A stretch of DNA of 64,000 bases, from NCBI GenBank assembly GCA_022457155.1, contig JAJGOT010000205.1, positions 641,001 through 705,000 on the forward strand, written 5' to 3'. Below the pieces are notes generated by a model, which saw only the letters and a list, made by a program, of their open reading frames with translations, searched no databases and was not told the origin of the DNA. The position numbers and the translations under genes were made by a program. This DNA is from Cladopsammia gracilis (Eukaryota; Cnidaria; Anthozoa; Scleractinia; Dendrophylliidae). The number at the start of each line of letters is the position of its first letter. Position 1 is the first letter of the stretch. Of this stretch, positions 1 to 12,500 are shown piece after piece.

Positions 1-439
1 AGTTCTTGTCAGGGAAAGGTGAAAAAGTATCACCCGATTTAAAAAAAAAAAAAAAACGATATAAAAGATTTTTGACAAAAACAATTAGATGCACCATATT
101 GAAAATACGTATTGTTTTCTATTTGCAGAATTGTTTCAGCCTACTTTCACATTGCTTCTTTTGTGCACATTCACTGGAATCTGATATACAGTGTATGCAA
201 AGGTCCAAAATTCTGGATAAATAAATCGCCAAGCCTTCCGGAAGCAGAAAATCACTGAATTCTGATAAATGTTTAACTCTTTTATTCAAAGTTATTATTA
301 CTGGCCCATGATTGCTTTTACGACCTTTCTCCCGTTCCAATCTTGAATCTTTTTACAAAATACGACTGTAAATATAATTTAAGAAGAAAAATGTCATTCG
401 CAATGTCTTAGCCCAACACTGACTTTTATCGTAAATCTA

Positions 440-2470
440 TATACTACCAAGCAACATCTCTATGGAATTCTCTCGACAACACAACCAGAGCGATAGCTGA
501 CAAGTTCCTTTTTAAAAAATCGCTCAATTAATTTCTATTCTTATTTATTAATGTACATAGTATAAGTGGCTTAGTTAACTTGTATTTGTATTCATTGTTG
601 TACAGTACCGCTCAAAAGTAAGTTGACACTCGATACTCGAGACTCGAGACTCGATACTCGAGCCTCGACTCTCGAAGCGTTAGAGGATCGAGTCTCGAGT
701 CTCGAGGATCGAGTCTCGAGAAACAAGGCGTTCTCGAGTATGCAAAAACTCGAAAGGTCTTCGAGGAAACGATTTACGTATTTCTCGAGGAAAGAATAGC
801 CGCTCGCACCTTAAGTGCAAGTGTTTCACGTCGATTGTCAGTTATCGAGTAAAAACATTCAACCACATGATATCGTCGATACACTGTATGTTAGCGTACT
901 GAACGTGATTTTCCGATGATTTTTTCTTCGAGTGTGGAAACTTTTAATGCGGATAAGCCTTAACGCTACAATGTAAGAAGCTGTTTTCAAAATCACTGAA
1001 AATAAAAGCTCCGTATTTTGAGCCGACACGAGTAGCGCCATCGAGTCTCGCGGCAATCGAAGCGCGACGTGTTTGTTTACTTTTCACATCAGACAAGTTG
1101 TGTTTATAACTAAATGTAGACCTGCAATCGGCTAATCCATAATTATAAACAGTCTACGAAGAGTCGCTTTCACTGATACGTTCATTATCGAACGGCAAAA
1201 TATAAATTCTTTAGAACGGCTAGCGGTGTATGGCTGAACGACAGACAGACTGGCGGTAATTCGTGTCCGCGAGAAGACAAAGTAATAATAATAGTCACGC
1301 TCGTTTTACCATTTTTTTGAATCAAGCAAGGTTTTGACTTCAAGGCCAGGGAATGATAAAAAGTGATTTCTTTTATAAGACTGCAAAACATTTTTAAATG
1401 CTTTTTCTCGCTGCTCGCTCGCGGAATGTAAACATTAAGCGGCCCGGAGTCCCAAGTGCAGTTGTCACGCAAAATTCATGCGTAAAATTCTTTTTGCACT
1501 TCATGTTTTCTAATTGTTGAAATAAATCTTGAATGGAACTAAAAATTACAATCGAAATTAAAGACGGTAGGGAAAGTTTGGCAGCAGAAAAAAAATTAAA
1601 CCCTTTGAAGTTTGTTGAAGTTGTCGGTAAAAAAGTGCCTGGCCGGCGGTCCCTTGGGAAAAGTGGTAAAAGTGCACCGAATTTGCATACCGTATGTCAA
1701 AACGGTAATTTGAAACCTGAAAACACGCTGGCACAAGCGAAAGTCACAAGTATTTATATAAACAGACTATGCACTTCTACAAATTCTCTGTTTTCTTTGT
1801 AGTTTCGCTCGCCAAATTAAGATAAGGCTTTTCCAAACTCTCAGCCTTCATTTCCAAGTATTCCACCGGGCTAAAACATCACAGAAAGTTTGGAGTGTCT
1901 TCCGGCCGGGAATAAAATTAACATAAGCCGCGTTTGGTTTCGCGAGCATTCCATCGATCCATCCGCGTGATCTCCATGGGAGAAAAACATTCGTCGCTTG
2001 ATTCTGGCTCTGTCTGGCTTGAATCTCGCTCGTATCTGGCCAAACAGATGCTCGATAACATTTCTGGAAGAGAAAAACTAGCTGTTTCATTATGGAAGAT
2101 TATCCAGCGCAATTATTTCCTGAGTCGGCAAAATGTTTCCAAAGCTCGATCGAGTGTACTGCGGCCCGGTGTGCAATTATTTCTGGAGAGATCGGTCAAG
2201 CGACAAGCTCATTAAATTTCTCGACTCGAGACTCGATACTCGAGACTCGAGACTCGATACTCGAGACTCGAGACTCGATACTCGAAACTTTCGAGAATCG
2301 AGTATCGAGTCTCGAGTCTCGAGTCTCGAGGGACTGTCAACTTACTTTTGAGCAGTACTGTATATATTGATGTAAATAGTATCTATCTTAATTCTTAGTA
2401 TTTTAATACAAGACCACATCAGCTCTGCTGCAATTTTTATTGTGTTTAAATAAATGCTGTTATTATTAAG
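440..2470 (+). mobile_element. LINE 3' fragment, split by a mariner-like insertion
   Basis: Reading plus-strand codons to the stop at 529-531 gives a short tail containing YYQATSLWNSLDN, which resembles the C-terminus of CR1/L2-type non-LTR reverse transcriptases (a LWNSLP-like block before a basic tail). An AT-rich 3' UTR-like stretch follows, is interrupted at 603-2360, and resumes at 2363 up to a TTTAAATAAATG stretch near 2450. Only the extreme 3' end is present, as expected for a 5'-truncated LINE. The family call rests on a short stretch and is tentative. Confidence 0.45.
603..2360. mobile_element. Non-autonomous mariner-like element with CTCGA-repeat ends
   Basis: Terminal inverted repeats begin CAGTACCGCTCAAAAGTAAG on the left and match the right end read in reverse. 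The element is flanked by TA on both sides (601-602 and 2361-2362), the Tc1/mariner target duplication. Just inside each end are about 60-100 bp of imperfect CTCGA/CTCGAG repeats, themselves palindromic. The 1758-bp body has no open frame above about 93 codons and no DDE transposase that I can see, so it would depend on a transposase supplied in trans. Confidence 0.75.
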
Positions 2471-2785
2471 GGAAAGACTTTCATTCATGGAAATATGAGT
2501 TTCATTCTAAAGTTTAAATCTTTAGAATAAATATCTTGGATTCGCAGTCATGAAAAAACAGCATGCGATCAAATTACATTTTACACAGAATTTGCTTGAA
2601 ACAAAATTGTGTATTTGCGACAACACTTTGAAGAAGCTGTGAAGCCTGGAAAAAACTAAAACATGGCAAAATCAAAGCAGTCATTTAAGGAACTAGCTTT
2701 ATAGAAACACTTCATTTCAATTCTGTCTTGAAATCACGGGGTGGTTTTATGATGAGTCACACAATATTCATTTAAAAATTGTTTC

Positions 2786-3466
2786 CAGGGCTCGAACTTA
2801 ACTTTTAAAGTTAATAGTCAAATGGCTAGTACATGGTAAGGATTTACTAGCCATAAACGTGTTTCTACTAGGCACTTCTGTACAGCATAAAACAGAAAAA
2901 AATTTAAAAAACTGCTGTTGTTATCAAACTCTACAAAAAAGAACCCAACAGTACTTGTGCTGCATGGTCTGAAATCCAAAGTCCAGCACCAGCACCATGC
3001 GTAGTTATACTAGTAGTAGTGGTGCTCAAGAGTGGGAGTTTTAGTTTAGTTGTTTGATTTGAACCCTGCTCAGATGATCCAGCTGCTTTTGAGGATAGAA
3101 AAAATGCTCTAATATCCATGACATACAAGAGTGGTGATTGTAGATTTGCATTTCAGGATGGCGGACGTTTGCTTTTTGCTAGCTTTGCATCATGGGTATA
3201 CGACTTGGCCCCATGCTCCCCGGTCAAATGAACGCAAAACTGAAAACCGAATTAAGAAATATTTTTCTAATATAGAATTACTTTTCTTTCTTTTATTCAT
3301 GCCTGTTGTTAATGGGGAAAAATCTTGAAAAAATTTGAAGGCTTATATTATTTATAGAGATGAAAATTAAGTAGCCAAGATGGCTAGTCAATGAGCAAAA
3401 TCCAGAAGCCAAAATTCAAAATCTACTGGTATTTGGCTAGTAGACCACCGCCAAGTTTGAGCCCTG
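2786..3466. mobile_element. DNA transposon with CAGGGCTC ends, 5-bp duplication
   Basis: The ends CAGGGCTCGAACTTAA and its reverse counterpart AAGTTTGAGCCCTG are inverted repeats, flanked on both sides by GTTTC (2781-2785, 3467-3471), a perfect 5-bp target duplication. The 681-bp body has no transposase frame. CAGRG-like ends are typical of hAT elements, but hAT duplications are usually 8 bp, so the superfamily is uncertain. A 155-bp element at 40834-40988 has similar ends and also a 5-bp duplication. Confidence 0.65.
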
Positions 3467-3475
3467 GTTTCACCA

Positions 3476-4457
3476 ATTGAATAGGTCAGAGCATAACCAA
3501 CCTGTCGAATTTGAGACCTTTTTTCTGTTTTTCGCACTTATTTTGCCTCATTTTTGGCATGTGACCTACAAATTAACTTCAAAACATCGTTCAGAAATTT
3601 GTATGCTGGTTTTTCTGTCATTTTAGAGAAAAAACGTATATAAAAAAATGAAATTAACTAAACTAAACTACCTGAAGAAAGATTAGTTCTGGCCCTCTAG
3701 TGATTTGACCGTACATGTACATCCGAGCATAGTTCCTTCCAAAACTGTATGAAACATACTCCAAAACGACGCCATTAAAAGCAGATTGGCCGTAAGACTA
3801 TACGACCTCAATACTCTTGACCAGTGCCAACAATCTGAACAAAAATACCGCTACTGTACATGTATTTACATGTGCCTGGCTTGCTTATCGATCGCTAGCT
3901 CGCCACAGTTAACACATCATCCGTAGCATGTGTATAAGCCAACATGTTTAAGGCCTGTCCGGTGATTGAAGGACATCATTAAGTCCGGAAATCGTTAAGT
4001 ATCTAGCACCTCTCAAAGAAACAAGTCATGTTTCTTGTCGTACCTTGTGTCAAAATTGCTGCTTCGCGCTCAAGGTGAAAATAGACGTTGGTGGACAAGA
4101 TGAGCTGGCAGGAAAGTCTGGAATCATTTCGGATCAGAAAAGGGGTAGCATTGTGAGTTGTGGGCCATTTCCCATCCCTTGTGTAGTCGAAATGCCCGAT
4201 ATCCGAAGTGCTTCCAGACTTATAATATTTTCCGTATTTCGTTTGGGTGGACATTCCGTGTTCATTGTCGCCATTGATATCCTGACATGCTTTGCAACAC
4301 CTTTGCTGACTATTGGTAATAAAAATGAAGCGATTTTGAGGGAATGAACTTTGGGATAAATTTTTCTTGAGTGGGATTTAGCGGTATGGGTCCAAACTTG
4401 GCCATCTGAAGTAAAAAACAATCAGCATAAAATCGAGAAATTCGGGTAAACTTTGGG
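3476..4457. mobile_element. Truncated copy of the element at 8459-9722
   Basis: This stretch is collinear with 8459-9722. Shared blocks include GCATAACCAACCT near the left end, AAGTCCGGAAATC, a GAGTTGTGGGCCATTTCCCA block, CCGAAGTGCTTCCAGAC and AGCATAAAATC. The right terminal repeat present in the other copy is missing here. Similarity fades after about 4457, so this copy looks 3'-truncated. No transposase domain is recognisable; short open frames here are shadows of the repeat. Confidence 0.55.
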
Positions 4458-5356
4458 ATTCATTTTCTCCACAGTTTGAAAATTATAGAAACAGGATCTC
4501 CTGAATGCAATTACATGTATTTTTTTTTTCGTTACCTGTAAATTTTGGGCTCCAAAAACTTTATTGGAATTCCGGGCAGGATGGAGGGGCTCTGGGCTTG
4601 GAAATCCAGACAGGAGGGGGTCTAGTGGGCCAGGAAATATGGGCGGAGGGAAGGGTAAAAAAATCTTGCCATCTGTCGGGGGTGGATTTTTCTGGAATAT
4701 CCCAATGACATTGAATAATACCAATACCACAACACAATAGTTGAGGGAAAAAAGTTTCCTCGACACGAAGAAATGCACGGCTTTGAATAAGTCTTGCAGA
4801 GTTCTTAGAATGGGCAAATTGGCTGCCATTTTGGGGGATATAGTGGCCCCTGATTAATAATTATTATCCCCCTTTGATTTATGACCTGCTTTGTGGTAAA
4901 AAATTTCAAGTATTACCTCCCTTCAATACCATACCACAGTCAGGCAGAGTTGGAGGAGTCAGATGTGGCAAGCTTCACTGACTCAGATAAAGATGTTACT
5001 GATCATTAATAAAAAAATACCCAAATTAGAGTACTTTAAAAAGCCCATGTTAAGTACAGTTTATTATGAACTTTTATATTTTAGGAAATAATAATAAAAA
5101 CATTCAGAGCACAACTTCTAATGAGCAATGTTTGAAACAATTGCCTCCAATTATTAATCACCTCCCTTGAATAATCACACCCTTCCTGAAGGAATAAAAA
5201 TGAACAATACATTGCCTCCGGCTATTATTTTAGGAAATACAGAAGCTTGTATCTAAAAACTACTTGCGTTTGACATACAATGCACAACTGATTTTGTATT
5301 CGTATCCCTGTGTCTTACAAGTCAGACAAACATTGGTCATGTGTTCATTAGTCAGA
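4458..5356. other. Interval without recognised gene
   Basis: AT-rich sequence without a convincing reading frame. A 135-codon minus-strand open frame (4422-4829) is proline-rich low complexity and resembles no family I know. Two partly similar stretches near 4900 and 5150 (GCCTCC..ATTATTA blocks) suggest old repeats. Confidence 0.4.
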
Positions 5357-5642
5357 ATTGATGGTTCGCATGGTGGCCATGTTGGGGGTCCAATGAAATT
5401 TCCATCATTTGGGAATTAAAATCTATTTTTATAGAGACGATTTCTATTGTTCACTCTTAAACTCAAATTCTTATTTTAAGAACCAAATTGTAAAAACAAA
5501 TTGACAGGTAAGAACTTAAAATTAAAACAACAAAAGAGTTCTTACATGTCGATTTGTTTTAACAATTTGGTTCTTAAAATAACAATTCGAGTTTAAGAGT
5601 GGTTTTTGACCCCCCAACATGGCCGCCGTGCAAACCATCAAT
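5357..5642. mobile_element. Fold-back MITE, 286 bp
   Basis: The left end ATTGATGGTTCGCATGGTGG and the right end read in reverse (ATTGATGGTTTGCACGGCGG) form an inverted repeat that continues through most of each half, including the TTGTTTTAACAATTTGGTTC block near the centre. A related end (CCCAACATGGCGCTCATGCA) occurs near 39415. Confidence 0.65.
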
Positions 5643-5669
5643 AGTGGACACAGTATAGTCCTAATACTT

Positions 5670-5878
5670 TGCTCCACCATTACGGGTAGATATGTTGCAG
5701 TTAATTTTTTATTTCAGGTAATTTTTGTTTCAAATATATATATATTTTGTTTCAAATATATATATATTTAATTTATTTCAAATAAATTATATTTAATACC
5801 ATAACCAAAAACAATGGAAAAATAAAAATTACCTGAGATAAATTAACCACAACAGATACGTATAGCCCAGCTACCTCA
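5670..5878. mobile_element. AT-rich fold-back element, TTGTGGTTAATT family
   Basis: Left GCAGTTAATTTTTTATTTCA and right TGAGATAAATTAACCACAAC are inverted counterparts around a core of TATATA and TTTCAAATA repeats. The ends resemble the ATGTTGTGGT fold-backs at 9739-9879 and 16928-17087. Boundaries are approximate. Confidence 0.45.
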
Positions 5879-6030
5879 CCACAACAATATCAAAGCGTTG
5901 ATAAAATACAGTGAAGAGGGGTTTGATGAAATCATCAACAGAACGAGCCCTCCATATAATTATTCACGCACGCATCTTTTATACGTTTTTATTAGAGCTT
6001 ACTTCGATCAGCCTTCAAAAACCAGCTTAC

Positions 6031-6250
6031 CTTTTAAGTGTGGATAATCAATGGCGTAATTCAAAGCCATGGCAAGGAACGCAACGTGGAGAAACGGGGT
6101 GAATCTGGCGTTCTTGCATGTAACGTACTTCGACCGGTAGCTGTTCCATATTCTCTTCCATCCTTGCCACATAGGATCAGCTCCTCTGGATAAATTACTT
6201 GTAAAATAGTCTCCCAAGTTACGGAGCTTTGTGTTTCCAAAAGAAGTCAT
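6031..6250 (-). CDS. ATP5MF: Probable ATP synthase subunit f, first coding exon
   Basis: Minus-strand exon beginning ATG at 6250 and reading 73 codons plus one base. The product begins MTSFGNTKLRNLGDYF, has a W-x-x-W...KYV block (WQGWKRIWNSYRSKYV), then a hydrophobic segment of about 18 residues ending IDYPHLK. From memory this matches the layout of mitochondrial F1Fo-ATP synthase subunit f: KLGE-like start, SRAWWRWQHKYV-like block, one membrane helix, then HLK/KLK. Subunit f is a small inner-membrane Fo subunit. The exon ends at HLK with a good donor (G|GTAAGC, donor bases at 6029-6030), phase 1. The family normally ends a few residues later, so a short terminal exon is expected at lower coordinates; I could not place it. 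The start codon lies 345 bp from that of the divergent ALG1. Confidence 0.7.
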
Positions 6251-6595
6251 CTTTCCCGCTGTTCTTTACCGTCAAAATCCCTCAAAATCTTCCCTTCCTT
6301 TGGCCACAAAGTTGGTTTTGTGACTGCACTAAAGATAATTATGGGTTATGAATATCCCATAGTTCGAATGGGTCCTCGTTTGGTAGGTACTTTAAGTAGG
6401 GCCATTAAAATGTATCATGATTGTGCGCACTGACCAGAATTTCTTGTGAATTTCTCGTGAATTTTATGCGATAACAACATGTGGATGGAAGGCAATTTTT
6501 GACCAGTGCAAAAGCATAAAAAGAGAAGAAACAACTATTGATCAACGAAGAAAGTTTCTTCTTTTTATATACTCAAACTCAATCCGTTGAAAGAC
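6251..6595. promoter_or_regulatory. Putative bidirectional promoter, subunit f / ALG1
   Basis: These 345 bp separate two divergent start codons (6250 minus, 6596 plus) and must hold both 5' UTRs and any core promoters unless there are upstream non-coding exons. I see no clear TATA box at a suitable spacing for either gene and no recognised mobile element in it, unlike the flanking DNA. The promoter role is inference from geometry. Confidence 0.5.
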
Positions 6596-9500
6596 ATGTA
6601 TTTGGCCACATTTTTGACAGGACTTTTCGTCGTATTGGCCTTTGCTCTCTACTGGCTGAGAGGGCGAAAGGACCATTCTAAACCAAGGATTTGTATTCTA
6701 GTTCTTGGAGACGTGGGAAGAAGTCCTCGTATGCAGTACCATGCTCTGTCTTGTGCAAAGACAGGCTATGATGTGGATGTGGTGGGTTTCGGAGGTATGT
6801 GATTTGGCCGTCTAGGCCCCAGGTGTTCAAAAGTTCTTAAAGTTGGTTGGTATGTTATCCATTGGATAAGCTTAATACAATTGGTTATTTTGTTAACGCT
6901 CGTCCAATGGTAATATTTCATCTGATATCTGGTGGATTTTGAACAACCCGGGCTTAATGCACCGGTCAAATTGAAGGTTCTACATCCCCCCTCCCCCCAC
7001 CCCCCATGGCATTTGAACTTTTTCAATTTGGATTCAAATTCCCCTCCCCGGGCCAAAAAGTCGTTCAAATGCGCCACCATAGGGCCAAGGTACTGTTCTT
7101 TAATTACAGCTAAGGGGGGCTGGTGTTTATTTTTTTAGAATGGTCAGCAAAAAATGTACCCCCTTCAAATTTGGAATCTTGAAAAACATACCCTCCTGAA
7201 AATTTCCTGTACAAAAATTGTATGCCTTCTATTTTTGGCCATCGTAAATTATGTACTCCCACTTACAACTGATTTTGAAAATTGCCCCCCCCCCCTCTCT
7301 GAACACCAGCCCCCTTACCTGTAATTAACAAACAGTCCCTATCAGGTGATCAAATGCCCCCACCCCTGGGAAATTGATACTTGACTTCATAATACAACTC
7401 ATTTCTCGTTCAGCAGACTGTTTTGTGGAAATAAGATAGTTTTTATTCCATATGAAGTATTATAACGAGGACCAAACTCAAAATCTTACAAAGTTGACAA
7501 ACTTTGATCACAAAACCAAACAAAACAAACAAACAAAACTTTATTAGACATAAAAACTTAAGTACAATTCCCCTGCAAATTAGCAAAAACGCTATTCAAG
7601 GCAGGGAGAAGTAATGTAATTGAAAATAATAAAGGTTAGTCAATATAACAAAACAGAAGCTGGTCTGTAGAGTTACAGATTATTTTAAAGCTTTTGATAA
7701 AATCATGATATTGGTGGCAGACACGGGAAATAAATGAAATATGCAAATTATAACAATTTCATTTGTTTAATATCACAAAGTATTTGGGGAGCATCAATAT
7801 AATCATCTGTTTTCTGAAGAATAGCGTACACATTTAATACTGATCTTCATCAAATCTTATTGGTCTCTCTTTGTATTATATTAAGAATTGCAGCGTGATT
7901 GGAGTATTGATTTCAAGTGTCTCAAGACAACGGGAGCGGGCCTTTTGGTTAGCAGGGGAAATTATCAGGGGTAATAGTTACACTACAGTAAATGTGCTAA
8001 ACCGGGTTAACTGCAATATTTTTAATATTGCAGCAAGCACACTGCAATATTTTTACCACATTAGAGTATTCCCCCAGATTATTTTGTTATTAAAAGACAG
8101 TTTGGGCCTTAAGCTTGTTATTTATGCCGCTAACATTAAATTTTTGTTAAAATTAGGATAAAGAATTAGTGACCAAAATAATGGCAGACTTTTATTTTCT
8201 TAATTTCCTGAAGGCCAGTTAAGCTGGCTGAAATGTCAATTTAAAATTGCTTTTAACCTCGGAAGAATCCCGAAAAACAACTTTTAATTTTTGAAGAATG
8301 AGAGGAGAAAGTTTCAGAAATACAATAATATTGATCATAGTCTGTCGAGTGTGATCGTCCGGGTGAGTGTAGTTCTGAAAAGAACTGTTGTTGTTGACAT
8401 TGACTGACATTTCAACAACCTGAGCGGAAGTCATCTTCGGAGTCATGTGATTTTGAGAATTGAAGAGCTGAGGGCATAACCAACCTATGTCGAATTTTAG
8501 TCCCTTTTTTATTTTTTCTCGGTCAGATTTGCCTCATTTTATCGTGCAACGAATAATATCACAAACCCTTGTCGAATTTGCACTACAGCGGTAACCCTAA
8601 GGAATTTGATTAATTTCACCTGAAAAAAGCAGAGTTCTGGCCCTCTAGTGCTTTGACTGTACATTCAGAGCGCAATTTTGATGCCATTAACACAAAACTC
8701 CTGACCCATGGCAACGACCTGAACAAACATAATGCCATTTAAGGCAGGCTCATCGAACATGTTCGCTACTTGAGACAACATGGCTGAATAGCATACAACT
8801 CAGTGGTTGAGTGCTGGTTAAAGCCATGTTTAAAGCCCATGCAGTGATGGAAGGACATCACGAAGTCCGGAAATCCTTAAGTCCCTGACACCTCTTGAAG
8901 AATTGAGTGAGTGTCCTTGCCTCCTCGGCTCATAGCGCTAATCCAGCGCTCGAGGTGAAATGAGCCAGCGATAAAGTCTGGACTCATTTTGGATCAGAAA
9001 AGGGGCAGCGCTGTGAGTTGTGGGCCATTTCCCATCTCGTGCCATGGTCAAAATGCCCAATATCCGAAGTGCTTCCAGACCGAGCAGATTTTCAGGCGGG
9101 AAGGTCCATTTCAGTTTTGCTGTAGAATTTCCTGACATGCTTTGCAGCAGTGGCAGATGGGTCCGCTATGCGTGGTCAGGCACTTGAAATTCATCTTTGG
9201 GCAGCTCTAAATGAGTTCTTGCTGGCCGGCCAAAATTGGGCAAGGCAGGCAAAGGCTATGAGCCAGCAGTGGAGGACTGGGAGTGCTTCCTAGGAGGTCC
9301 GTAAGGGAGATGGTGTGAAACTAAGTGGCTGACTATTGGCGATAAAATGAAGCGATTTTAAGGGAATGAACTTCGGTTCGGGATTGTTTGTATTTTTTTT
9401 CTTTTTTTTCGAGTGGGATTCAGCGGCACAGGACAGGCCCAAACTTGACCATATGAAGTGAAAAATCAGCATAAAATCAAGAAGTTTGGGTAAACTTTGG

Positions 9501-12500
9501 GAATTTATCAAGCAGGATTCAGCGGCAGACATGGAGATATATATCTTTTTTTTTGCATACATTATTTCTCGAAAATGACTGGAAAAACAACAGAAAAAAA
9601 TTCTAAACAATGTTTTGCAACTAATTTGTAGTTCACGTGCCAAAAATGGACAAATCTGAGCAAGGAAAAATAAAAAAGGCCTAAAATTCGACATAGGTTG
9701 GTTATGCTCTCAGCCCTTCAATCGTCAGTTAAAACAATATGTTGTGGTGCAATTTTGTCCTCGGTGCAAATTTTATTTTCCTTTGTTTTTGGTTATGGAA
9801 ATGTATGATAAGGTATGATAATGAGTTTTAAACAATGGAAAATAAAATTTGCACCAAGGACAAAATTGCACCACAACATATACATGTACATCTCGTTATT
9901 GCTGTCATTGGTCAGTTTAGCCATGATGTTATTGGCTGCAGAGACTCAAGTCAGTGATTGATGTGTTTCGATCCATGTATTGTTAGTGTAATTTCTGTCG
10001 TCGTATTGTCAGTCAAATTTGTGGGTGAGGAATTGGGGGTACATGTATGTAATCGCCACCACACTGTATATTGTACATAGTCACAGTAAGTGCTAATTTC
10101 ATTGTTATAGCTGTATTCCAAATCAATGTTACTGTCAAAGAGGCAGCTAAAATCGAAGATATAATGTAGAGAGATAGCAATAGGATTTTATGAGGATCAA
10201 TAATTTATAATCTTCACAACAACTGAGGACTTGGGGTTTACGTAAAGGCCACCGCACTGTGTACGTAGCAACAACAAGTGCTCATTTCATCGTTATAACT
10301 CTATTCAAAATCAATACAACAGCTTAAGGGGGGCGAAAATCGAAGATGAAATGCAGAGAGAAAACAATGGATTTTGATGAGAAACAATAAAATTATGCTG
10401 TGAGCCTCAGAATGTGAATGTCAGAATTTGAATATAACAATCACAAACCTTTGGTCAATGTTAATGGATCAATATATATAATTGAAGGGCTCCCGGCAAG
10501 AATGTCCTAAGTATTTTGTTGGCAACTTTAACTAAAATTGTATGTTTTAGCCCTTTGAAAGCACATTTTTGTCAAATTAAGTTTACTGAAGGTGATACCT
10601 ACATTTTTCAATCTGCTTTTAAGTGGTCTTCTCAAAGTGAGATCAACGTGAAATTTTCACTACTAACTGGTTTTAAATTGAAGTTTGGCAAGATGTATTT
10701 TCTGGGAAAATGGATATCACCATGACGACAATAAATAAGAAACTTCGAAATCAGTTAAAGTGAAATTTTGCGTGTTTAAGATTTTGCATTGAAAATCTCA
10801 CATAGTCATCTTAAATCGCAATAACATTTCAAACCTTACTATTTGTATACTGGTAATTAACTGATCAAGAGAATAACACTGGTTTTGTGAAATTACTTCA
10901 AGATAATGTCAAAAAGTAGCTTGATGTTATGTTTGCACACCATACAATTTTTATTTACTTCCTCTTTTGTGATCTTGAGAACTACCTTTTTCCTAACATT
11001 GCTCCATGTGCAATTTTTGAGTAATTTTTGATTTTTTTAAATCGCTTTTGCAAAAATCTGAAGAACAGCTCGATGGATTTTTTAAAACGTTGACAACGCA
11101 TGCTTACTGATTTGAAAAATATGATCTCAAAGTTTCATTGACATTTGTTCAATGGAATGCCTTTAATTTGAAAGATGAAGACGACGTATGAACCGGCGGA
11201 AAAGTTTGCATTACAAATTCAATTTTTAAGTTATGCTCAGAATGAATTCAAATCAGTGCGCATTACATTCCTCCGTGATTGAAGCATTTCAATATATGCT
11301 CATTGATGCAAATTTCTTTGCATCTGTTTTCTTTTGCGTTCAAAATGCCTGCTGTAAAAACGTTTTTAAAACCTAAAAGGGACTTTTTTTATTGCTTAAA
11401 AATATTCCTAAAAAAAGACAAAAGGGAAGCTGGAAAGTAGTACAAAGAGTAATAAGGTACAATCATGCTTGAATACAGATAATAATAGATGCACAGAAGA
11501 TTACAATGAAATGTATTAATCGTGGAGGAATGTAATGTGCATTGATTTGAAATCATTTCTAAGCATAACTTAAAAAAGTGAATTTGTAACGTAAACTTTT
11601 CGGCTGTTTCGTACGTCATCTTCATCTTTAAATTTAAAAGCCTTCCAATGAGTCAATGTCAATGAAACTTTGAGATAATAATTTTCACATCGGTAAGCAT
11701 GCGTGGTCAATGTTTTAAAAAAATCCATCAAGCCGTTCTTCAGATTTTTGCAAAAGTGATTAAAATCGAAAATTACCCAAAAATTGCGCATGGAGCCATG
11801 TTAGAAAAAAAGGTAGTTCTCAAGATCGCAAAAGAGAAAGTAAACAAAACTTTGACGATGTACAAACATAACATTAAGCTGCTTTTTGACACTATCTTGA
11901 AGTAATTTCACAAAACCAGTGTTAATCTCTCAATCAATTTATTACCAGTATACAAACAGTAAGGTTTGAAATGTTGTTGCGATTTATTTGGAATCAAACA
12001 TACAGAAATTTTTTATTCTTGCAAAATGTATATGCCATATACCATATTTTTAAGATGTCTATGTGGGATTTTCAATGCGAAATCTTAAACGCGCAAAATT
12101 TCACTTTTACTGAAACTACTTAGGACATTCTTGCCAGGAGGCCTTCAATTTAAATGATTACCAAGGCCATTATTCCGTTTTGTTCTTTTTAATTCTATTC
12201 ATTCCTCATTTTCATTCACCTACGTTAGGAACAAAAGAAAAACAAATTGGCACTGTTTCATTGTTCATTTCACCAGTTCTCTTTCATTTGTCAGTTTCTT
12301 ACTGCTTTCTCTTTTCTTCTTTCTCTTTTCTTTGCTTTGCTTTTTCGCTTTCTCTTGTTTTTTTTTTGGCCTTCTAGACTACCTTTGTGCACCTTGTTTG
12401 CTTCTTTTAAAGATGGTAAAGCCAAATCTCTACTTATAGCTGAAAGGCAGCAATTTTTTGCCAGGGCAAGTGTGTTGATTTTTCAGCACCTTTCTAATCT

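Noticed and set aside
5641..5690. Minus-strand GCAAAGTATTAG as a possible terminal KY-stop exon of the subunit f gene
   Set aside because: The acceptor lacks a pyrimidine tract and the site lies beside/within an inverted-repeat element.
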